From contig CAWEPH010000005.1 of the NCBI GenBank assembly GCA_963810915.1, positions 248,001 through 312,000 of the forward strand: a stretch of DNA of 64,000 nucleotides. Direction: 5' to 3'. Both the position numbers and the translations under genes were made by a program. This document shows positions 44,921 to 53,882 of the stretch, piece after piece (the first letter of the stretch is position 1; every line of letters begins with the position of its first letter). The notes beneath the pieces were generated by a model, which was not told where the DNA came from, made no database searches, and worked only from the letters and a program-made list of their open reading frames with translations. The stretch is from JAOUEA01 sp963810915. Lineage in GTDB: Bacteria; Actinomycetota; UBA4738; HRBIN12.

Positions 44921-46096
44921 TCACTCCTTCCGTCGAGCGATGACGTGGATATCGATCTCGTCGGCCTTGCGGATCAGTCGGTTGACGAACGACCCTTTCA
45001 CGATCTCCTGCCACCGTGACTTGAGCGGTTCTCCCACCACGATCTGCGTGACGTGCTGGCGATAGGCGTAGCCCAGAACCCCGTCGATCGCGGATTCAGC
45101 GCGCACGACCTCGAACTGACCGTCGAGCTGCTGCGTGAGATCGCGGATCTTCACCAGCCACTCCGGCTCGGTCTTCTCGTCGGGCGTGGTGACGTGGACG
45201 ACCAGGAGATCGCCGCGGGCGCGTTGCGCCACGCGCGCCCCCCGACGCACCAGCTCCTCCCCGAGCTCGGGTCTCGACACGCAGACCAGCACACGTTCGC
45301 GGGTTTCAGGCACCGCTTCCTTGCTCCATCTCGCCAGCAGCTCGTCGTCGACCTGGTTCGCCATCCGCATCAGGGCCAAGTCCCGGAGGGCGGCGAGGTT
45401 CTCCTCCGTGAAGAATCTCCGCAAGGCCAGGTCCGCTTTGCGCGGATCGGTGTAGACGTTGCCGTGCATCATGCGGCGCCGGAGTGCGTGGGGTGACATG
45501 TCGATGAGCTCGACCTGATCGGCCAGGTCCACGATCCAATCGGGAACGGTCTCGCGTTGCTTGATCCCCGTTGCGTTCTCCACGACGTCGTTCAGACTCT
45601 CGATGTGCTGGACGTTGAGGGTGGTGATGACGTCGATCCCGTCGGCGAGCAGGTCCAGCACATCCTCCCAGCGTTTGGCTCGGCGCACGCCTGGCACGTT
45701 GGTGTGCGCGAGCTCGTCCACGAGCGCCAGCTCGGGGTGTCGCTCGCGCACCGCGTCCGTGTCCATCTCCTGGAACTCCACGCCTCGGTACTGGATCGTG
45801 CGCGTGGGCATGACCTCGAGCCCTTCGAGCATCTTGACGGTCTTCGGGCGTTTGTACGTCTCGACGATCGCCACGACCACATCGCTGCCTCGCTCGTGAC
45901 GACGCTGTCCCTCGGAGAGCATCGAGTAGGTCTTGCCTACGCCGGGCGCGGCACCCAGGTAGATGCGCAGCGCGGCACGCTTCCGCGCTGCCGCCTCGCT
46001 GTGGGACCAGGTGGTTGCGAAGGGCTCGAACGTGGGCCGATCGACGAGCGACTCGACAGAGCTGTCCGCCAGCGCCGGGTTCGGTGACGATCTCAT
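44921..46096 (-). CDS. kdpD: KdpD N-terminal half (KdpD P-loop domain plus USP domain) as a separate protein
   Basis: 391 residues. LRIYLGAAPGVGKTYSMLSEG is the KdpD Walker A, ALVDELAHTNVPG Walker B, followed by RWEDVLDLLADGIDVITTLNVQHIESLNDVV; from about residue 260 a USP domain (RVLVCVSRPELGEELVRRGARVAQ, TQIVVGEPLKSRWQEIVKGSFVNRLI). It stops exactly where the membrane and kinase parts should begin. In whole KdpD this half regulates phosphatase activity and, in some bacteria, binds c-di-AMP. It should act with the kinase encoded at 38367-39783. Confidence 0.88.
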   Translation of the reverse strand: MRSSPNPALADSSVESLVDRPTFEPFATTWSHSEAAARKRAALRIYLGAAPGVGKTYSMLSEGQRRHERGSDVVVAIVETYKRPKTVKMLEGLEVMPTRTIQYRGVEFQEMDTDAVRERHPELALVDELAHTNVPGVRRAKRWEDVLDLLADGIDVITTLNVQHIESLNDVVENATGIKQRETVPDWIVDLADQVELIDMSPHALRRRMMHGNVYTDPRKADLALRRFFTEENLAALRDLALMRMANQVDDELLARWSKEAVPETRERVLVCVSRPELGEELVRRGARVAQRARGDLLVVHVTTPDEKTEPEWLVKIRDLTQQLDGQFEVVRAESAIDGVLGYAYRQHVTQIVVGEPLKSRWQEIVKGSFVNRLIRKADEIDIHVIARRKE

Positions 46097-46111
46097 CCAT
46101 CTCGCGCGCCA

Positions 46112-46906
46112 TCATGCCGCGTATCCCACACCTTCGCCCACCGTGGTCGTACCGCGTCGATGAGTGACGCGAATCAGGGAGCGAAGCTCAGCACCAGGCC
46201 GACGCCGTCTTGAGGATCTGACGGTGTGCTCCCCGGGTTGCCCTTCGCCCACCACCGCGTCCCGTAGGGTCCGCTCCGCGTCCGCGGCGGCGAGCGCGAC
46301 GACCTCGTCGCCCGCTGCCAGCACGGATTCGGGCTGGGGGATCACCACGTGCCCGGCGCGGAGGATGGCCGCGACCGCGCATTCTGGTGGGAGCCGCAGT
46401 TCGTAGATGGGGCGTCCCACGGTCGGCGACCCCTCCGGGATCGTCATCTCCACGATCGATATGCGTCCCCCCTCCAACCGCAGCAGACGGACCAGGTCGC
46501 CGACCGTGACCGCCTCTTCCACCATCGAGGTGAGGATGTGGGGCGGGGACACGGCCGCGTCCACGCCCCATTGAGCCGTGAAGAGCCATTCGTTCTTGGG
46601 GTGATTGACGCGGGCGAGCACCCGCGGCACGCCGAACTCCTGCTTCGCGATCAGCGAGGTGACGAGGTTGTCCTCATCGTCCCCGGTGGCCGCCACGACG
46701 ACATCGGCCGAGGAGAGGTCCGCGTCCTCGAGCACCCACGGCTCGCACGCGTCGCCGTGGACGACCTTCACGCCGTCGAGTTCGGCGCGCAGCGACTCGG
46801 AGAGGGCTCGTTCCTGTTCGATCAGCGTGACGCTATGCCCGCGTTCGGCGAGATCGGCCGAGAGGTGTCTGCCGACCGCGCCACCGCCGCTGACGACGAC
46901 GCGCAT
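46112..46906 (-). CDS. trkA: TrkA/RCK-type K+ transport regulator (second of pair)
   Basis: 264 residues. RCK-N Rossmann domain: VVVSGGGAVGRHLSADLAERGHSVTLIEQ, VVHGDACEPWVLEDADLSSADVVVAATGDDEDNLV; then an RCK-C (TrkA-C) domain, EMTIPEGSPTVGRPIYEL...LAAGDEVVALA; and a basic C-terminal extension of ~40 residues. Binds NAD(H)/ATP and gates a K+ channel or carrier. Its ATG shares a base with the preceding stop (TGATG). Confidence 0.88.
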   Translation of the reverse strand: MRVVVSGGGAVGRHLSADLAERGHSVTLIEQERALSESLRAELDGVKVVHGDACEPWVLEDADLSSADVVVAATGDDEDNLVTSLIAKQEFGVPRVLARVNHPKNEWLFTAQWGVDAAVSPPHILTSMVEEAVTVGDLVRLLRLEGGRISIVEMTIPEGSPTVGRPIYELRLPPECAVAAILRAGHVVIPQPESVLAAGDEVVALAAADAERTLRDAVVGEGQPGEHTVRSSRRRRPGAELRSLIRVTHRRGTTTVGEGVGYAA

Positions 46907-47568
46907 CAGTGGCCACTCAGCGGCGGGGCGAGCTGCTCGTCGAGCAGGTCCATGCCGTCCTTCGCCATGATCACGGCCATGTAGTCGCCCTCTTGCAGCG
47001 TGCTGTCGGCCGTGGGGATGAAGCCGCCGCCCCCGCGCGACACGCCGACCACCATCAGCTTGCCGTCGACGTTCAGCGACAGCGGCGACCGACCCACCAG
47101 ATGCGCGGGGACGGGCACGCGCATCCGCAGGAGATCTCCGCCCCCGATCGCCTCACGAAGCTCGGAACGGTCGTGCAGCAGCATCAGCTGGATCTGTTTG
47201 ATGCCCCACTTCGTGGTGGCCACGGTGGGGATGTTCAACCGCTCGTAGATCTCGGCGCGTCGCGGATCGTAGATCCGCGCGATGACCTTGGGCACCTGGT
47301 AGCGCTCGAGCGCGACGCGCGCGGACACGATGTTGGAGTTGTCCCCGCTCGAGACCGCCACGAACGCGTCCGCCTCGGCGATGCCGGCCTGCTCGAGCAC
47401 ATCCCGGTCGAACCCGAGTCCGACCATGGTCCGCGCGGCTTCTCCGGGCGGGTACTTGTAGAAGGCTTCTGGGTTCTTGTCGATGACGGTGACGGCGTGT
47501 CCCCCCTCGAGGAGCTCGATCGAGAGTTCGGACCCGACCCGGCCGTTCCCCATGATGATCACCTTCAT
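46906..47568 (-). CDS. trkA: TrkA/RCK-type K+ transport regulator (first of pair)
   Basis: 220 residues. VIIMGNGRVGSELSIELLEGGHAVTVIDKNP, DAFVAVSSGDNSNIVSARVALERYQVPKVIARIYDPRRAEIYERLNIPTV (RCK-N), then an RCK-C domain ending EGDYMAVIM. It resembles the CeoB/CeoC pair of mycobacteria, which also sits beside a large APC-type permease. No TrkH/TrkG channel is in the window. It starts 42 bases after the KimA-like gene. Confidence 0.88.
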   Translation of the reverse strand: MKVIIMGNGRVGSELSIELLEGGHAVTVIDKNPEAFYKYPPGEAARTMVGLGFDRDVLEQAGIAEADAFVAVSSGDNSNIVSARVALERYQVPKVIARIYDPRRAEIYERLNIPTVATTKWGIKQIQLMLLHDRSELREAIGGGDLLRMRVPVPAHLVGRSPLSLNVDGKLMVVGVSRGGGGFIPTADSTLQEGDYMAVIMAKDGMDLLDEQLAPPLSGH

Positions 47569-47610
47569 GGCGCGACAGCGTATCGGATGGCGTCCGGCCT
47601 GGCCCGGTGC

Positions 47611-50029
47611 TCACGGGGCCGGGGAGGGCTCGACCGCAGGCTCCTTGGCGCCTCGCTTCTTCTCGATGCGGAGGTGGTAGGGGACTGTCACCACGTCGCA
47701 GTGGGCGAGTCCCTCGAGCCCACGAACCAGGGCCTTGCTCGTACGGTCGTGGAGCAGACGTTGGAGGATCCCCGTGTAGCTGCGCCGGGGGATGATCACG
47801 GAGACCTCCATGTCGGGTGCCTGGAGCCGCTCGATGTACTCCCGCACCGTGCGGGGGATGTTGCGGTCGGGGCAGTCCTCGATGTCGAGCTGGATGCCCA
47901 GCGTGGTCGCCAGGTTGAGCCACTGCTCGAGCAGCTCATGCGCCTTGGCCGGATCGACCGCTGCATGGAGCGCCCGGATCTCCATCGTGCCGGCCGCACG
48001 CGCGTACTCGATCGCGTTCAGCAGGCTCCGGTCGAGGCGCTCCACGAGGATGACGGCGGTCTGTCGGGCTCGAGGCAGGACCCTGAGTGCGCCGGCAGAG
48101 CCCACATGCCCGGGACCTCCGTGGTCGCGGACGACCACGACGCTCAGGTGTTGGTCGGTCTTCGGCGCCGAGGTGAGGGTCCGCAGGTCCCGCCAGGTCC
48201 GTACCCGCTGCCAGAACGATTCGGTTTCCGGAGCCGGCAGGATGAGGGTGGTCTCGACGGTGGGGTCTGTCTCACGGAGGGCGTGAGTCGGCGAGGCATC
48301 GAACCGGCCTCCCGTGCGGGCACGGGATGTCCACGAGCGGGATGTGCGGGATCTTGGATTCCCAATCGCGTCGGAAGGTCTCGGCTGCCGAACGATCGCG
48401 AACGACCTGCACCGCTGTGAACCGCTTCGGCTGGACCGTCAGTCCGTACTGGATCGCGTGCACCGTCTTCGCGTCGAGCGCCTGGGCCACCACGATGGCG
48501 TGGTGTCGCCTGGTGGCGCCACGCTCGATGGCGCTCAGCCCTTCGACGAGCGCGTGTTCCTCGGCCTCGTAGATGTGGTTCACGCGAACGAGGATCGCCA
48601 CGAGCGCGGGAACCGCGATCATGATCATCCAGGCGCCCTGGCTGAACTTCACCACCGCGATCACGATGAGGATGACGAAGGTCGCGATCGAACCTGCTCC
48701 GTTGATCAAGAGCCCGCGGAACCATCCTTCTTCCCGAAGCCTGAGATGACGTTTGGCCATCCCTGCCTGGGACAGGGTGAACGAGGTGTACACCCCGAGG
48801 GCATAGAGCGGGATCAAGCCGGTGACGCTCGCGTTGAAGCCGATCAGCAGGATGCTGCCTGCCACGGCGAGCGCGAGGATGCCGCTGGAGTAGACGAGCC
48901 TGTGTCCTCGTTTCGTGAACTGTCGCGGGAGGAAGGCATCGCCCGCGTGGAAGCTCGCCAGCCGCGGGAAGTCGGCGAACGACGTGTTGGCCGCGAGGAT
49001 CAGGATCAACGCGGTCGAGATCTGCAGCACGCCGTAGAACAGCTTGCCGGTCGCCGAGCTGCCGAACACGGCTTGACCGATCTGAGCCAACACCGACTTG
49101 CTCTCGTCCTCGATCGGGATCACCTGCAGGTGGACGCCCAGGTAGGCGACACCCAACAGGCTCGAGCCGAGCACGAGCCCCATCACCGCCATCGTCCGCT
49201 GGGCGTTCTTCCATTCAGGCTTCCTGAACGCAGGGACACCGTTGGAGATCGCTTCGACGCCCGTCAGCGCGGCGCCGCCAGAGGCGAAGGCTTTCAAGAT
49301 CAAGAAGACGCTGGCAGCCTGAACGCCGAGGGTCATGGGTGCCGGCACTTGCCCGGGGGCGTAGTAGATGGGTTCGAGGCCGCCACCGAGGAACTGGCGG
49401 TAGAGCCCGTAGAAGACCATCGAGAAGAGACTGAAGATGAAGACGTAGGTCGGAGCGGCGAAGATCGCACCGGATTCGCGAACGCCTAAGAGGTTCCCGT
49501 ACGTGATCAGCCACACGAACATCAGCGCCAACGGCAGGCGGAAGGGGAACAACGCGGGAACGAGCGAGGTCACCGCCTGAACGCCGGCCGCGGTGGAGAC
49601 GGCCACCGTAAGCACGTAGTCGGTGAGGAGTGCCACCCCCGCGACCTGGGCGGGGAGCAGACCGAAGTTGTCGCGTGTGACGATGTACGCGCCGCCTGCC
49701 GAGGGATAGGCCTTGATCGTCTGTCGGTAGGAGAACACGAGGATGGCGAGGACCGCCACGATGACGAGGGAGAGGGGTCCGAGGAAGGCGAAGGCGGTGA
49801 CCCCGATGATCGGGATCATCACGCGCAACATCTCCTCACCGCCGTAGGCCACCGACGACATCGCGTCGGAGGAGAACACCGCGAGGGCGATCTTGTTCGT
49901 CAGGCGTTCGTGTTCCAGACGCTCCGTGAAGAGCGGGCGGCCCAGGAACAGCCGCTTCGCCCCGTACTTGAGGCCGGGACCCTCGTCGGGTGCGTTCACG
50001 ACGGGCGCCGACCCGGTCTTCATGGCCAC
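47611..50029 (-). CDS. kimA: KimA-like K+ permease (APC/KUP fold) with USP-like C-terminal domains, frame broken near 48300
   Basis: Corrected length 805 residues. Twelve-helix transporter core with KimA-type segments: LTNKIALAVFSSDAMSSVAYGGEEML, SYRQTIKAYPSAGGAYIVTRDN, LKAFASGGAALTGVEAISNGVPAF, LILAANTSFADFPRLASFHAGDAFLPRQF. The cytosolic part has two USP-like units (HHAIVVAQALDAKTVHAIQYG and RQTAVILVERLDRSLLNAIEYAR). The +1 base lies in ccggttcgatgcc; without it the first unit runs through RPVDASPTHALRETDPTVE into the second. It could also be read as two proteins, but a start at 48138 lacks a ribosome site. Confidence 0.82.
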
Positions 50030-50132
50030 GAGGGAAGGAGGGCGTCCACGACGCGGGCGAGCATACTACGGCCCCTCCTGCCCACCTCCCGACGGGCTGT
50101 GTCCGGCCGCGGTCGCTCCCGGATAGTTCGAA

Positions 50133-50160
50133 ACCCGCCGGCTGGACGGTGCCGGCGGGT
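50133..50160. other. Ten-bp hairpin in the kimA / kinase divergent region
   Basis: ACCCGCCGGC, eight-base loop, GCCGGCGGGT. It lies between divergent genes, about 100 bases before either start, so it is not a simple terminator. I looked for a c-di-AMP riboswitch here because the gene is a K+ importer but could not match its conserved elements. A likely kimA -10 (TAGTAT on the minus strand, plus 50063-50068) lies between hairpin and gene. Confidence 0.45.
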
Positions 50161-50288
50161 CTCGATGGACGGGATTTCTCTTCGGATCGGGGTGGCTGCG
50201 GAGGTTGAGCCACCGCAACGTTGGGTCGATGGTGCCTTATGGAGCGTGAGCGAGACATGAAGGATGCGTACGAACGCGTGAAGAAGGC

Positions 50289-51776
50289 GTGAAGAGCGTG
50301 GATGAGCAGGCGCCGGTCCTGGATCCGGGGTCTGAGAGCAAACGAGCGGCGTCTCCGGGCCGCAGCGTGCTCGTCGTCGTCCTCGTCTCTGCTGCCGCCA
50401 CGCTGGCCGCCGCAGCGCTGGATCATTCCGGTGGGACGGGCAGCGCCGTATCGATCTACATGCTCGCAGTGGTCATCGCAGCCATCATCGGCGGCATCCC
50501 GGCGGGGCTCGGCGCGGCGGCGATCGCCTCGATCGCCCTGGTGACGATCTTCACCGCGCAACCATCCACCGCTTCGCCGGATCAGACCGCCGACCTCATC
50601 GCCACCCTCGTCTTCCTGGCGGTCGCCATCATCGTGGGGATCCTCGTGGCCGGGGCCGTGCAGGAGCGGGCGCGCGCAGAACGCCGGGAGCGGGAGGCGC
50701 AGTTCCTCGGTGCGTTGGCCAGCCGGTTCCTGGCGGGGGACGTTCCCGAGCGCGCGCTCGATGACTTCACGGCTGCGTTGCTTCCTCCCCTCGGTCTCGT
50801 TTCCAGCGAGATCGACGCCACCGTGGACGGTGTCGGCCTGCACGCCCGGGCCGTGTCTCCCGGCGAGGGGTTGCCCGGTCAGTCCCACGTCGTGCCGCTC
50901 GCCGTCGGCGAGACCACGTTCGGGACCCTGACCGCGGTGCGACCGGCGGGTGCCCGTCCGATGTCGCGGTCCGAGCGCGTGCTGCTCGAGGCCGCCGCCA
51001 AGCAGGCCTCCGCAGCGCTCGAGCGCGCACGCCTGGATGCCAAGGTACGGGGCGTCCAACTCGAAGCGGAGACGAACCAACTGCGCGCCGCGATGTTCTC
51101 GAGCGTGACCCACGACCTCAGGACGCCGCTCGCCTCCATCATGGCCGCGGTGACGAGCCTGCTCGACGATTCGGCGGTGCACGATGCGGACCAGCAGCGT
51201 GAGCTGCTCCTCACGATCAGCGAGGAGACGTACCGGCTGAATCGCCTGGTGGGCAACATCATGGATCTCGCGCGGATCAGGGCCGGGGCGCTGACCCCCG
51301 CGCGCCAGCCGACGGGATTGGACGAGGTGCTGGAGGCCGTCCTGCGGCGGCTCCGCATCGACCGTTCCGGCCACTCGGTGCACCTCGACCTCCCGGCGGA
51401 CCTGCCGGAGGTGATGGTCGATCCGATGCAGATGGATCAGGTGTTCACCAACTTGATCGAGAACGCAGTCCGGCATGCGCCGGACGGCTCGGAGATCGAT
51501 GTCACCTTCCGCCTCGCAGGGACGATGGTGCGCGCCCGCGTCACGGATCGGGGCCCAGGGATCTCCCTCGAAGAGCGGGACCGCGTCTTCGAGGCGTTCT
51601 ATCGTGCTGACGCCAGTCCGGAGCGTCCGGGGAGCGGGCTCGGCCTCGCCATCGTCCGCGCGATCGTGCTCGCCCACGGCGGCCGGATCTGGATCGAGGA
51701 GCCCGACGGGGGAGGAACGACGATGGTGCTCGAGGTGCCGATCGATGAGCCGATCGACGAAGGCGGGGACCGATGA
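50289..51776 (+). CDS. DUF4118 (KdpD-like) sensor histidine kinase
   Basis: 495 residues. N-terminal membrane block (VLVVVLVSAAATLAAAALDH, IYMLAVVIAAIIGGIPAGLGAAAIASIALVTIF, LVFLAVAIIVGILVAGA) of the DUF4118 type, GAF-like domain, HisKA with MFSSVTHDLRTPLASIMAAV, HATPase with FTNLIENAVRHAP, VTDRGPGI and GSGLGLAIVRAI. Like the kinase at 38.4-39.8 kb it has no KdpD P-loop or USP domain. GTG 50289 is assumed; ribosome site unclear. The response regulator overlaps by four bases. Confidence 0.88.
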   Translation: MKSVDEQAPVLDPGSESKRAASPGRSVLVVVLVSAAATLAAAALDHSGGTGSAVSIYMLAVVIAAIIGGIPAGLGAAAIASIALVTIFTAQPSTASPDQTADLIATLVFLAVAIIVGILVAGAVQERARAERREREAQFLGALASRFLAGDVPERALDDFTAALLPPLGLVSSEIDATVDGVGLHARAVSPGEGLPGQSHVVPLAVGETTFGTLTAVRPAGARPMSRSERVLLEAAAKQASAALERARLDAKVRGVQLEAETNQLRAAMFSSVTHDLRTPLASIMAAVTSLLDDSAVHDADQQRELLLTISEETYRLNRLVGNIMDLARIRAGALTPARQPTGLDEVLEAVLRRLRIDRSGHSVHLDLPADLPEVMVDPMQMDQVFTNLIENAVRHAPDGSEIDVTFRLAGTMVRARVTDRGPGISLEERDRVFEAFYRADASPERPGSGLGLAIVRAIVLAHGGRIWIEEPDGGGTTMVLEVPIDEPIDEGGDR

Positions 51777-52462
51777 ACGTCGTGTTGGTGGTCGACGACG
51801 AACCCCAGATCCGTCGGGCGCTACGTACGAGCCTCGAGGCCCACGGCTACGAGGTGGCGACCGTGGGCACCGGTGAGGAGGGCGTGCTTGCCGCGGCGGA
51901 GCAGTCACCTGAGCTCGTCCTGCTCGATCTCGGCCTGCCCGACCTGGACGGGACCGAGGTGATCCGACGGATCCGTGGGTTCAGCGAGGTGCCGGTCATC
52001 GTGTTGTCGGTGCGCGACGGCCAGCAGGACAAGGTGGCCGCGCTGGATGCCGGCGCCGACGACTTCGTCACCAAGCCGTTCGGGATGGAAGAGCTGCTCG
52101 CCCGCCTGCGCGCCGCCCTGCGCCGCGCGCAACCTGAGGAGCCCTCGATGCCGGTGATGAGGTACGGCGGCCTGGAGGTGGACCTCCCCCGACGGCTCGT
52201 GTCGCGGGACGGTTCGGCGATCCACTTGACCCCGACCGAGTACGCCCTCCTCGAGGCGCTCGTCACGAACCAGGGGAAGCTCCTCACGCATCAATGGTTG
52301 CTGCGCAAGGTATGGGGCCAGGGCTACGGCACGGAGACCACCTACCTGCGCACCTACGTGCGTGCGCTTCGCAAGAAGCTCGGCGATGACGCGCAGGCGC
52401 CCGCGCTCATCATCACGGAGCCGGGCGTGGGGTATCGATGGGTGGCAGAGCCTTCGGAGTGA
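51773..52462 (+). CDS. KdpE-like OmpR-family response regulator
   Basis: 229 residues, intact. Receiver: VVLVVDDEPQIRRALRTSLEAHG, LVLLDLGLPDLDGTEV (phospho-Asp), LSVRDGQQDKVAALDAGADDFVTKPFGM. Winged helix: HLTPTEYALLEALVTNQGKLLTHQWLLRKVWGQGYGTETTYLRTYVRALRKKLG, ending TEPGVGYRW. It is the intact counterpart of the broken KdpE at 37.6-38.4 kb and could serve kdp, kimA or both. Confidence 0.92.
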   Translation: MNVVLVVDDEPQIRRALRTSLEAHGYEVATVGTGEEGVLAAAEQSPELVLLDLGLPDLDGTEVIRRIRGFSEVPVIVLSVRDGQQDKVAALDAGADDFVTKPFGMEELLARLRAALRRAQPEEPSMPVMRYGGLEVDLPRRLVSRDGSAIHLTPTEYALLEALVTNQGKLLTHQWLLRKVWGQGYGTETTYLRTYVRALRKKLGDDAQAPALIITEPGVGYRWVAEPSE

Positions 52463-52558
52463 TCCGAGGGCGCCGTCGAGAGGTCGTCCGATGCGCGGCC
52501 GGGCGCAGACGTGCCCGCTGCGCTACGTTTGGCGTCTCGACCGAACGGAAGGATCCGC

Positions 52559-53038
52559 ATGAACATCCGGCCGGCCACGAAGGACGATGACGCGTTCCTC
52601 AAGACCATGATGTACGAGGCCGCTCGGTGGAATCCCGATTGGCCGCGCGAGCCGATGGCCGAGGTCCTCGACGAGCCCATCCTCCGGCGCTACCACGAGG
52701 ACTGGGGCCGTCCGGGTGACGGCGGGATGATCGCCGAGATCGACGGCGAGCCGGTGGGCGCCGCTTGGTACCGCCTGTTCACGGCGGACGCGCCGGGCTA
52801 CGGGTTCGTGGACGAGCGCACGCCCGAGCTCTCGATCGCCGTGGCGCCCTTGCATCGGCGCAAGGGCATCGGGGGCACGCTCCTTCGCGCCGCGATGGTG
52901 AACGCCCGGGAAGAGGGGTATCAGACGCTGTCTCTATCGGTGGCCGTGCACAACCGGTCGCGCATGCTGTACCAGCGGGTCGGCTTCGAGAAGGTGGGCG
53001 AGGAGGGCGACAGCTGGACCATGCTGGCGAACCTCTAG
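52559..53038 (+). CDS. GNAT-family N-acetyltransferase
   Basis: 159 residues: NIRPATKDDDAFLKTMMYEAARW, LSIAVAPLHRRKGIGGTLLRAAMVNAREEGYQTLSLSVAVHNRSRMLYQRVGFEKVGE (acetyl-CoA loop RRKGIGG and closing helix). GAAGGATC precedes the ATG. Substrate unknown. Convergent with dedA, four bases between stops. Confidence 0.88.
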   Translation: MNIRPATKDDDAFLKTMMYEAARWNPDWPREPMAEVLDEPILRRYHEDWGRPGDGGMIAEIDGEPVGAAWYRLFTADAPGYGFVDERTPELSIAVAPLHRRKGIGGTLLRAAMVNAREEGYQTLSLSVAVHNRSRMLYQRVGFEKVGEEGDSWTMLANL

Positions 53039-53042
53039 GCAG

Positions 53043-53699
53043 TCAACGATCCCCCGCCTCACGTGCGGCGTCGAGCGCCGCGTACTCGGCACGCACCTTC
53101 GTCCATCGACGCATCACGTACGCCACGGCCAGGACGACGAGCACGGCCAGGATCAGGAGCGAGAACGGTGCGAGCGCCTTCTCGACCTTCTGCCAGTTCG
53201 CCCCTGCCACGTGTCCCAGGAACGCCAGCGCGTACACGAACGGGACGCATCCCAAGATCGTGTAGGTGGTGAACTTCCAGAACGGCATCTCCGCGACACC
53301 GGCGGGGAGGCTGATGAACGTGCGCACGACCGGGAGCAGCCGCGCTACGCACACGGTGGCGTCGCCCCGGCGCTCGAAGAAGACGTGGGCACGGTCCACC
53401 TCGTGGGGGCGGATCAAGAGGTAGCGGCCGAACCGGTCCACCAGCGGCCGACCCCCCGCCTTGCCGGCCCAGTAGGCGAGCCACGATCCCGTCAGGTTGC
53501 CCGCTACCCCCGCGAAGCCCACCCAGAAGAGGCTGAGCTCGTTGCCGCTGCCGGCGAACGCGGCGCTGGTGAGGGCGCCGCCGAAGAGCATCGTGACCTC
53601 GCTGGGGATGGGAACGCACGCGGATTCCAGCAACATCAGGACGAAGATCGCCACGTACCCGTACTGGCTCAGCAGGTTCGTGATCTGGTCGGTGAACAT
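53043..53699 (-). CDS. DedA-family (SNARE-associated) membrane protein
   Basis: 218 residues. ESACVPIPSEVTMLFGGAL, GSWLAYWAGKAGGRPLVDRFGRYLLI, and RLLPVVRTFISLPAGVAEMPFWKFTTYTILGCVPFVYAL are the DedA signature; five to six helices. DedA proteins flip phospholipids such as undecaprenyl phosphate or phosphatidylethanolamine. Divergent from topA. Confidence 0.9.
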   Translation of the reverse strand: MFTDQITNLLSQYGYVAIFVLMLLESACVPIPSEVTMLFGGALTSAAFAGSGNELSLFWVGFAGVAGNLTGSWLAYWAGKAGGRPLVDRFGRYLLIRPHEVDRAHVFFERRGDATVCVARLLPVVRTFISLPAGVAEMPFWKFTTYTILGCVPFVYALAFLGHVAGANWQKVEKALAPFSLLILAVLVVLAVAYVMRRWTKVRAEYAALDAAREAGDR

Positions 53700-53882
53700 G
53701 GCCAAGCTGTGCACGGGGTCCGTTCGGGTCCGGGAATACGCAGACGGTATCACCGTGTTCCGAGGGTTCTGTGGCCTCCGTGTGAAGCTCTCACCTGCAC
53801 GGTCGTCCACCCGGTCGGTGATACCGTCCCCGGCCAAGAGCCCCGGTTCGCCGGGGTCCCGATGCGACGAAGGTGCGTGTCC

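Noticed and set aside
48138..48272. Treating the C-terminal USP-like part of the KimA gene as a separate gene
   Set aside because: The corrected frame reads continuously from the transporter through 48300, and a start at 48138 has no ribosome site.
50163..50260. Possible 31-codon peptide before the kinase gene
   Set aside because: No ribosome site, no hydrophobic segment and no similarity; probably chance in GC-rich DNA.
50030..50288. c-di-AMP (ydaO) riboswitch upstream of the KimA-like gene
   Set aside because: Expected from the gene's function, but the conserved stems and loops could not be found by eye.
53211..53882. N-terminal extension of topA in the same open frame
   Set aside because: It is antisense to dedA, and the TopA start motif MSKTLVVVESPAKAKT begins at 53883.
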